From Rhodothermaceae bacterium (GTDB lineage: Bacteria; Bacteroidota; Rhodothermia; Rhodothermales; Rubricoccaceae), in the NCBI GenBank assembly GCA_013003465.1, contig JABDIZ010000266.1, positions 1 to 10,479 of the forward strand: a stretch of DNA of 10,479 nt, given 5' to 3'. Position numbers and translations under genes: made by a program. This document shows, piece after piece, positions 6,114 to 10,479 of this stretch. The notes under the pieces were generated by a model. It was not told the origin of the DNA. It saw only the letters and a list, made by a program, of their open reading frames with translations, and made no database searches. Positions within the stretch are counted from its first letter, which is position 1. Each line of letters starts with the position of its first letter.

Positions 6114-6890
6114 TTAGCGCTTCATGCTGTTGGCGATCTGGAGCATCTCCTCGCTCGTCGTCACCATCTTGGAGTTCATCTCATAGGCGCGCTGCGCGGT
6201 GATGAGGTCCACCATCTCCTGCACCACGTCCACGTTGGAAGCTTCGAGGAAGCCCTGCTGGAGGAGGCCCAGGCCATCCTCGCCGGGCGGCGCGATCGCG
6301 GGCTCGCCGCTGGCGTCGGTCTGCTCGAAGAGGTTGCCGCCGATGGCGCGCAGCCCCGCCGGGTTGGTGAAACGGACCAGTTCGATCTGGCCGATTTCGA
6401 GCGGCTCCGGCTCGCCTTGCAGACGCACACGCACGATGCCGTCGGCACCGATCTGAACCTCCTGGGCCTCAGGCGGCACTTCCAGGTCGGGTTCGAGGGG
6501 CAGGCCCCCCTGCGTCACGACGCGGCCTTCCGCGTCGAGCGTGAGCGCCCCGTCGCGTGTGTAGACGACCGAGCCGTCGGGGCGCTGGACCTGCAAAAAC
6601 CCCTCGCCGTTGACGGCGAGATCGAGGGCGTTGCCGGTCTGGACGAGGCTCCCCTGGATGAATGTCCGTTCGGTCGCTACGATGGCGGAGCCGCTACCGA
6701 GTTGCATGGCGGCGGGACGCGCTTCGCCCTGGCCACCGCGCTGCACCGACTGGTAGAGCAGATCCTGAAAGACCACGTTGGCGCGCTTGAAGCCGGTCGT
6801 GTTGGCGTTGGCGAGGTTGTTCGCCGTGTTGTCGACGCTAGCCTGCTGGGCACTCATGCCGAGGGCAGCAGTACGGAGGGCACGAAGCAT
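6114..6890 (-). CDS. flgG: Flagellar distal-rod protein FlgG
   Basis: FlgG forms the distal rod, the drive shaft that passes through the P- and L-rings. The 258-residue product matches the family length of about 260. N-terminal rod motif: NTANNLANANTTGFKR (21-36), followed by FQDLLYQ. The centre has the FlgG/FlgE LALAV-GEGFLQV-type turn (here LDLAVNGEGFLQVQ) and VYTRDGAL. The C-terminal part reads QGFLEASNVDVVQEMVDLI, then QRAYEMNSKMVTTSEEML and QIANSM (about 212-256), which is FlgG-specific rather than FlgF. No signal peptide, as expected for a flagellar type III export substrate. It lies downstream of flgF (41-bp gap). The start has no Shine-Dalgarno; the bases before it are AT-richer than the surroundings. 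Confidence 0.96.
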   Translation of the reverse strand: MLRALRTAALGMSAQQASVDNTANNLANANTTGFKRANVVFQDLLYQSVQRGGQGEARPAAMQLGSGSAIVATERTFIQGSLVQTGNALDLAVNGEGFLQVQRPDGSVVYTRDGALTLDAEGRVVTQGGLPLEPDLEVPPEAQEVQIGADGIVRVRLQGEPEPLEIGQIELVRFTNPAGLRAIGGNLFEQTDASGEPAIAPPGEDGLGLLQQGFLEASNVDVVQEMVDLITAQRAYEMNSKMVTTSEEMLQIANSMKR

Positions 6891-6931
6891 ATCGAAGTTT
6901 GAATGGTGAGGGTCGAGGGACGAGTCAGAGC

Positions 6932-7645
6932 CTAGAATTTGCCGAGGTCGCGGGTGACCTGGCCGAGGACACCGTCGGTGGTCTGGATGACCTTCTGCTG
7001 CGCCTCGTAGAGGCGGACGTGCGCAATCATGTCAGTCATCTCGCGGATCGGGTCTACGTTAGAGCCTTCGATGAACCCCTGCCGCACCACGGGCGCGTCG
7101 AGCGCGACGGGCTCCGCATTGGCGGTGAAGGCGGTGTCATCGAAGCGACGAAGCGCGGCCGGATCCTCGAACGTGACGATCTGTAGCGTGTCGACGGGTT
7201 GCCCGGCCACCTGCACCTCGCCCGTCTCCCCGATGGTGATGGGGCCGCCGGGCGGCAGTTGGATGGGGCCGTTCTGCCCCTGCACGGCAAGGCCGCTGGA
7301 TGTGCGCAACTGGCCCGTCGCATCCATCAGAAAGCGCCCGGCGCGTGTGTAGCGCACGGTGCCATCCTCGCCTGCGACGACGAACAAGCCCTCGCCTTCG
7401 AGGGCCACGTCGAGCGGGTTGCCCGTCGGTTCCAGGGCGCCGGGCGTGAGATCCGCCCAGCCGACGGTGCGCCGGTCGCTCTGCGGGGCGCCCTCGGCGT
7501 CGAGGCGCTCGCGGAGCACCTCGGTAAAAGCGCGGTCGCGGCGGTAGCCGACGGTATTGGCGTTGGCGAGATTATTCGCCGTCCGATCCTGGCGCTGAAC
7601 CAGTTCGGCCATCGAGGCGGCGGCGTTACGAAGACGGAGCAGCAT
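6932..7645 (-). CDS. flgF: Flagellar proximal-rod protein FlgF
   Basis: FlgF is a rod component between the proximal rod and FlgG. The 237-residue product has the rod N-terminus DRTANNLANANTVGYRRDRAF (20-40), the LDVALEGEGLFVV turn with VRYTRAGRF, and a C-terminal part reading QGFIEGSNVDPIREMTDMI followed by RLYEAQQKVIQTTD. The NVDPIREM...RxYE pattern with a Val-Ile-Gln ending is closer to FlgF than to the FlgG product that follows. I start it at the ATG at 7645, where the rod helix MLLRLRNAAASM begins. The frame is open to 7729, but the 28 extra residues have no family counterpart and cover the candidate promoter. It is the first flagellar gene of this operon in the window, 41 bp before flgG. 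No Shine-Dalgarno. Confidence 0.9.
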   Translation of the reverse strand: MLLRLRNAAASMAELVQRQDRTANNLANANTVGYRRDRAFTEVLRERLDAEGAPQSDRRTVGWADLTPGALEPTGNPLDVALEGEGLFVVAGEDGTVRYTRAGRFLMDATGQLRTSSGLAVQGQNGPIQLPPGGPITIGETGEVQVAGQPVDTLQIVTFEDPAALRRFDDTAFTANAEPVALDAPVVRQGFIEGSNVDPIREMTDMIAHVRLYEAQQKVIQTTDGVLGQVTRDLGKF

Positions 7646-7928
7646 GCGGGGCTGAGTGAAGTCTGCCCTCCCCCTGTCAAAAGCGCTGCCAGGCTTCTTC
7701 GATGGGCAATCGGCACGAATGGGCCTCATCGGTGCACCTGGTGCGGCATGGATTTCCGTGGGCCGTGCGGTAGACCTTGCCGCCTATCACGTATCCACAT
7801 GCGCCTTCTAACCCGCCAGGTCGGGCGCGACTTCGCGCTGTATACCTGAGACCCATCAGTCAGCGAACCGGGCCGTTTTGTCGCTTACCAGGTGACGAGG
7901 TTGGCCACCTCTACGATCCGGTGCACCA
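7646..7928. other. 283-bp intergenic region between the lipoprotein gene and flgF
   Basis: I see no coding signal here on either strand. It contains the promoter-like element at 7676-7691 and a weaker pair further upstream, TTCGCT (7862-7867) and TATACA (7839-7844) with 17 bp between them on the minus strand. A GC-rich palindrome lies at 7825-7838 (GCGCGACTTCGCGC). The 8-bp palindrome GGTGCACC occurs twice (7731-7738 and 7920-7927). No hairpin is followed by a T-tract, so no intrinsic terminator for the upstream gene is visible. It is by far the largest gap on the minus strand and the natural place for the operon promoter. Confidence 0.5.
7676..7691 (-). promoter_or_regulatory. Promoter-like element upstream of flgF (sigma-54-like, overlapping a perfect TTGACA)
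   Basis: On the minus strand TGGCAGCGCTTTTGAC follows the -24/-12 layout TGGCAC-N5-TTGCA: TGGCA and TTG are correctly spaced, but the GC of the -12 box is GA. Transcription would start about 20 nt before the flgF ATG. The same bases contain TTGACA (7675-7680), a perfect sigma-70 -35 box, but no acceptable -10 lies 16-18 bp downstream. The region looks promoter-like; the sigma factor cannot be decided. Confidence 0.3.
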
Positions 7929-9089
7929 TCAGCTTCCGCCTAGGTGGGCCGAGAGAAGACGAACCAGTGCGTCCACCATCATCGCTGTAGCGAGCAGTGG
8001 GTCGTCTTCCTTGTTGGGCGCTCCTTCAGGATTGGCGAAGTGCCCGTCGGTGTGCTGCTGTGCTGCGAGGACGCGCAGGACCTCGTCGTGCCAGCCGGGT
8101 TCGCCGAGCGCATCGTAGGCCTCAGCACGCGCTGCAAGGTGGTAGAAGTGCATCACACGGTCCCACGCGATAGGACCATCGGTGGGGATGCCTGCCGGGG
8201 TCGCCCAATCCGGGTGGGCGCGGAGCCACGCGAGCGCGGCCTGAATAGGTTCGCTGTCCGGCGCATGCCCGGCAGCGAGCAGCGCCAGAATTCCATCGGC
8301 GGTGGCGGTGGCGTAGCTGCGATACACGCCCGCCTCGGTCAACCAGCCCTTGTTGACGCCTTGCACCGTGGGCGAGGCGTAAAACCCGCCATCGTACTGT
8401 GCAGAATCTGGGAGCGTCGCACTGGGCGGTTGCGCACGCGACTCGGCCGGATGCTTCTGGACGAGCCGGAGGTAGCGCGTAACCGCCACCGCAGCCTCGT
8501 CATCGAGCGCCTCGGCGGCACGGAGTGCTTGCACGGCGCGGCGCGTGTGCGAGAGGTCGAGGTGCCCGGCTTCGCCCTGCGCAAGCGTCGTCTCGCCGAA
8601 GCCCCAGGCGCCGTATGCCAGCCGGTCGGGCGTGATGCCACGCTGCTCGGTGAACTGCTGCCCGCGCAGATAGGCCACCATCCGGCGAACGAGCGCGGAG
8701 TCTTCCGGGGCGCCGTGCTCTGCGAAGATGCGGAGCGCGTAGGCCGTCGCGTAGTTGGGGTATTCGAGCACCGCCGAGTCCGCGAGGCCGAGCACGCCGT
8801 CGGCGTTGATATGGGCGCGCAAGAACGTGAGAGCTCGGTCTACCCCCCCCTGAGGCTGCGCAACGATGGAATCCGGAACCTGCAAGAGGCTGTGCAGCAC
8901 GAAGGGCGTCCACGCCTGCCCGCCACGCAAGAGCCCGTGCGTGGTACTGTGCCAGCCGCCGTCCTCGGCCTGCTGGCTCCACAAGTAGGCGGCGGCATCG
9001 GCGAGGATCGCCTCGGGCGTCGGCTCTGATTCGGACGGAGCACAGGCACCGACGGCGAGAAGAAGGAGAAGGGTGGGTAGACGGCGCAT
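7929..9089 (-). CDS. Prenyltransferase/squalene-cyclase-like repeat lipoprotein
   Basis: The 386-residue product begins with a lipoprotein signal peptide (MRRLPTLLLLLAVGAC, lipobox VGAC, Cys16). Alpha/alpha-barrel repeats of the squalene-cyclase/prenyltransferase-beta clan follow: WSQQAEDGGWHSTTHG (37-51), YPNYATAYALRIF (110-122), AYGAWGFGE (158-166), YDGGF (232-236), SYATATADGILALLAAG (258-274), HFYHLAARAEAYDALG (314-329) and a last QQHTDGHFANP (344-354). The pattern YDGGF, then SYATATADG..., then HFYH...A..LG resembles a family of exported repeat proteins (SYGSMTYAG.../YYYHT.AKAL) common in Planctomycetota and some Bacteroidota. No DxDD or CaaX-transferase zinc site is evident, so I assign no enzyme activity. 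An upstream GTG at 9158 would add 23 residues without a signal and is rejected. A hairpin lies 14 nt before the start. A G8 tract falls in codons 80-83. Confidence 0.75.
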   Translation of the reverse strand: MRRLPTLLLLLAVGACAPSESEPTPEAILADAAAYLWSQQAEDGGWHSTTHGLLRGGQAWTPFVLHSLLQVPDSIVAQPQGGVDRALTFLRAHINADGVLGLADSAVLEYPNYATAYALRIFAEHGAPEDSALVRRMVAYLRGQQFTEQRGITPDRLAYGAWGFGETTLAQGEAGHLDLSHTRRAVQALRAAEALDDEAAVAVTRYLRLVQKHPAESRAQPPSATLPDSAQYDGGFYASPTVQGVNKGWLTEAGVYRSYATATADGILALLAAGHAPDSEPIQAALAWLRAHPDWATPAGIPTDGPIAWDRVMHFYHLAARAEAYDALGEPGWHDEVLRVLAAQQHTDGHFANPEGAPNKEDDPLLATAMMVDALVRLLSAHLGGS

Positions 9090-9103
9090 CGGCGTGAACA
9101 GAG

Positions 9104-9131
9104 AGGGGCGATCTGTCACCGGATCGCCCCT
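9104..9131 (-). repeat. Perfect 10-bp inverted repeat just before the lipoprotein start codon
   Basis: AGGGGCGATC (9104-9113) and GATCGCCCCT (9122-9131) are exact reverse complements with an 8-nt loop. In the minus-strand transcript the hairpin lies between the stop of the membrane-anchored repeat protein (9159) and the ATG of the lipoprotein (9089), 14 nt from that ATG. Only CTCTGTTC follows, not a U-tract, so it is not a textbook intrinsic terminator. It could stabilise the upstream message, weaken read-through or control initiation of the downstream gene. Confidence 0.6.
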
Positions 9132-9158
9132 ACGATACGAGTACGAAGGGATGACCAC

Positions 9159-10439
9159 CTAGCCGCGCTGAATCTCGTGCGCGAGCAACGTGCGGTCGCG
9201 GTCGGCAGTCAGCGCGAGAACCACGGCGGCTGTACTGAAGACGGGGCTCGTGATGCAGTGGTGCCCGCTCCAACTACCGTTGTCATTCTGAATGGAACCG
9301 AAGAGGTTCGACAACCGCGCGTGCCACCGATCCCAGGCCGGGCCGCCCGCGATGACCAGCGATTCGCTCGTCATCATGTAGCTGAGGAACTCCTCGCCGC
9401 CGTTGTTGCCGAAGCCGCTCCAGATGCCCTCGTCATCAAGCAGTTCCGTCGTGGCCTCGTTGCGGCGGTAGGCGTCGTAGAGGCGCTCCGCCTCCTCCTG
9501 CGACTGCCCGGCCTGGCGCAGTCCATCCACGCTCACCTCGCCCTCGCCGCCGATGAGGTCTTGCGCCTTACGCGCCTCCTCGGCCGTCGCGCGCTGGCTC
9601 GACGACGCGGCGTAGAGCGCGACGCCAGCCCCGGCGCTGGCATCCACTTCCGCAGCGGGCGCACTCGGATCGGCACGGCCTCCACGAACTTGGATGTTAC
9701 CCGCCTGGTACTCGCGCGAGCGGCGCAGCACGTCCTCGTCCACGTCGCGTCCGGCGCGAGCAGCGCTTTCGAGCGCCGAGTTGGCCATCGCCGACTGGAG
9801 GACCGGCGCCCAGCCACCATCGTCCCACGAGCCGTCGGCCGTCTGGCCGCGCTGGATCTTGCGAAGGCACTTGTCGAGGGCCGCCTCCGTGCGACGCTCT
9901 AGGCGCCCGTCAAGGGCGGGCAGGATAGCGGCAAAGAACTGCGCCACCATGGCCGCGTCAATGTTGCGGCCGAGCTTGGCCTGCGGCTGCGTGCCGTCGA
10001 TGGTGGTGATGCGCGGCCCATCCTCGGAGCTCTCTTCGACGAGGTCGAGGAGGTAGGCGAGCGCGCGGGCCACGTTCTCCGCGTAGGGCCCGTCGTCAGG
10101 GGTGCTGCCGGTGCGCATCAGCGCCAGGGCGGCGAAGGCCGTCGTGGCCGGGTCCATCTGCACAGCGTGCGGGTCATCGATGCCCTGCTGCGCGTGCTGC
10201 CCGGCACCCCAGCCGCCATTCGAGAACTGCGCTGCGGCGAGCCAATCGAGGCTCTGAGGCAGGTAGCGCGGGAAAGGCTTGACATCGTCTAGATCCACCT
10301 GCGTCACCACGACGGGCGGCTGTGGAATCGGACCAGGCGGAACAGGGTCGGGCGGCGCCGGGGCGCGCAGGAAGAACACGGCGGCCAAAGCCAGCGCAGC
10401 GAGCGGCACGAGGGCCGTGGATGCAAACAAACGGTTCAT
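9159..10439 (-). CDS. Membrane-anchored prenyltransferase/squalene-cyclase-like repeat protein
   Basis: The 426-residue product has one N-terminal membrane segment (about 7-24) without a lipobox. A proline-rich stalk follows (28-44), then a periplasmic alpha/alpha-barrel region. QxxxGxW-type repeats: AAQFSNGGWG (69-78), then DPATTAFAALALMRTG (96-111); IQRGQTADGSWDDGG (195-209); and IQNDNGSWSGHHCITSPVF (383-401), then STAAVVLALTADRD (402-415). A charged helical insertion occupies about 285-330, and GFGNNGGEEFLSYMMTSES (342-360) precedes the last repeat. The DxDD acid of squalene-hopene cyclases is not seen, so cyclase activity is doubtful. The HHC at 393-395 in a tight turn is a candidate functional or metal site. 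It precedes the lipoprotein of the same superfamily by 69 bp on the same strand, so the two may be co-transcribed. No Shine-Dalgarno. The start at 10439 fits the signal segment. Confidence 0.75.
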   Translation of the reverse strand: MNRLFASTALVPLAALALAAVFFLRAPAPPDPVPPGPIPQPPVVVTQVDLDDVKPFPRYLPQSLDWLAAAQFSNGGWGAGQHAQQGIDDPHAVQMDPATTAFAALALMRTGSTPDDGPYAENVARALAYLLDLVEESSEDGPRITTIDGTQPQAKLGRNIDAAMVAQFFAAILPALDGRLERRTEAALDKCLRKIQRGQTADGSWDDGGWAPVLQSAMANSALESAARAGRDVDEDVLRRSREYQAGNIQVRGGRADPSAPAAEVDASAGAGVALYAASSSQRATAEEARKAQDLIGGEGEVSVDGLRQAGQSQEEAERLYDAYRRNEATTELLDDEGIWSGFGNNGGEEFLSYMMTSESLVIAGGPAWDRWHARLSNLFGSIQNDNGSWSGHHCITSPVFSTAAVVLALTADRDRTLLAHEIQRG

Positions 10440-10460
10440 GGTTCATCGGGTTGGGGCGAA

Positions 10461-10475
10461 ACAGCGAAAGTGCCA
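10461..10475 (-). promoter_or_regulatory. Sigma-54-like element upstream of the membrane-anchored repeat protein
   Basis: The minus strand reads TGGCAC-TTTCG-CTGT: a perfect -24 half and a poor -12 half (CTGT for TTGC). It is about 22 nt before the ATG at 10439. The layout is the same as the element before flgF (TGGCAG-N5-TTGA), and both lack the invariant C of the -12 GC. It is close to the window edge, so the true promoter may lie outside. Confidence 0.22.
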
Positions 10476-10479
10476 CGGG

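Noticed and set aside
5970..6902. Plus-strand open frame (310 codons) antisense to flgG
   Set aside because: Composition (His/Leu/Asp-rich) mirrors the codons of flgG; no motif and no upstream signals.
7646..7729. Upstream extension of flgF to 7729
   Set aside because: The added 28 residues have no counterpart in rod proteins; the rod motif starts normally from the ATG at 7645.
7825..7838. GCGCGACTTCGCGC palindrome as a transcription terminator
   Set aside because: The stem is only about 5 bp once a loop is allowed and no T-tract follows on either strand.
7897..7911. GAGGT/ACCTC hairpin just after the lipoprotein stop as a terminator
   Set aside because: A 5-bp stem without a T-tract; too weak to call.
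7944..9029. Plus-strand open frame (361 codons) antisense to the lipoprotein gene
   Set aside because: The minus-strand reading has a lipobox and repeat motifs; this frame has none and is a shadow.
9090..9158. GTG start at 9158 for the lipoprotein
   Set aside because: It would put 23 polar residues before the lipoprotein signal peptide and translate through the hairpin; the ATG at 9089 is better.
1..10479. CRISPR arrays, tRNA/rRNA genes, insertion sequences, toxin-antitoxin or phage-defence genes
   Set aside because: Looked for repeats with regular spacers, tRNA-like cloverleaf signals, transposase motifs and small overlapping gene pairs; none seen.

Overview
The window is a GC-rich, densely coded stretch of bacterial chromosome. 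Almost every gene lies on the minus strand. Its core (351-7645) is a nine-gene flagellar operon, transcribed right to left as flgF-flgG-flgA-flgH-flgI-flgJ-flgN-flgK-flgL. It encodes the distal and proximal rod (FlgG, FlgF), the P-ring chaperone (FlgA), the L-ring and P-ring (FlgH, FlgI), a single-domain rod-binding protein (FlgJ), the export chaperone FlgN and the two hook-filament junction proteins (FlgK, FlgL). L- and P-ring genes mean a diderm cell with a conventional flagellum. Eight of the nine flagellar starts have no Shine-Dalgarno sequence and the ninth (flgK) has only a weak one. With the high GC content and the neighbouring gene families, this suggests a GC-rich Bacteroidota-like lineage such as Rhodothermales. 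That placement is inference; Gemmatimonadota or Planctomycetota-related lineages are not excluded.

Right part (7929-10439): upstream of flgF, on the same strand, lie two exported proteins built from QxxxGxW-type prenyltransferase/squalene-cyclase-like alpha/alpha-barrel repeats. One is a membrane-anchored protein with a proline-rich stalk (9159-10439) and the other a lipoprotein (7929-9089). A perfect 10-bp hairpin lies between them, ending 14 nt before the lipoprotein start codon. Neither shows an intact DxDD cyclase motif, so their role is unknown. A 283-bp gap separates them from flgF and carries the best promoter-like signals for the flagellar operon.

Left part (1-350): downstream of flgL are two pieces of other genes. 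On the plus strand, 251-350 looks like the first 25-30 codons of an EamA/DMT-family transporter, cut off where it meets the 3' end of flgL. On the minus strand, 1-93 is the N-terminus of a probable phytanoyl-CoA dioxygenase (PhyH) family protein running off the window, with a good Shine-Dalgarno and a plausible sigma-70 promoter. The truncated transporter suggests a rearrangement or insertion boundary at the end of the flagellar operon.

The main points for follow-up are the FlgH without a lipobox but with a C-terminal hydrophobic segment, the flgL/transporter junction, the FliA-like promoter candidate ahead of flgN-flgK-flgL, and the paired exported barrel proteins with their intervening hairpin. 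I found no RNA genes, CRISPR arrays or insertion sequences.
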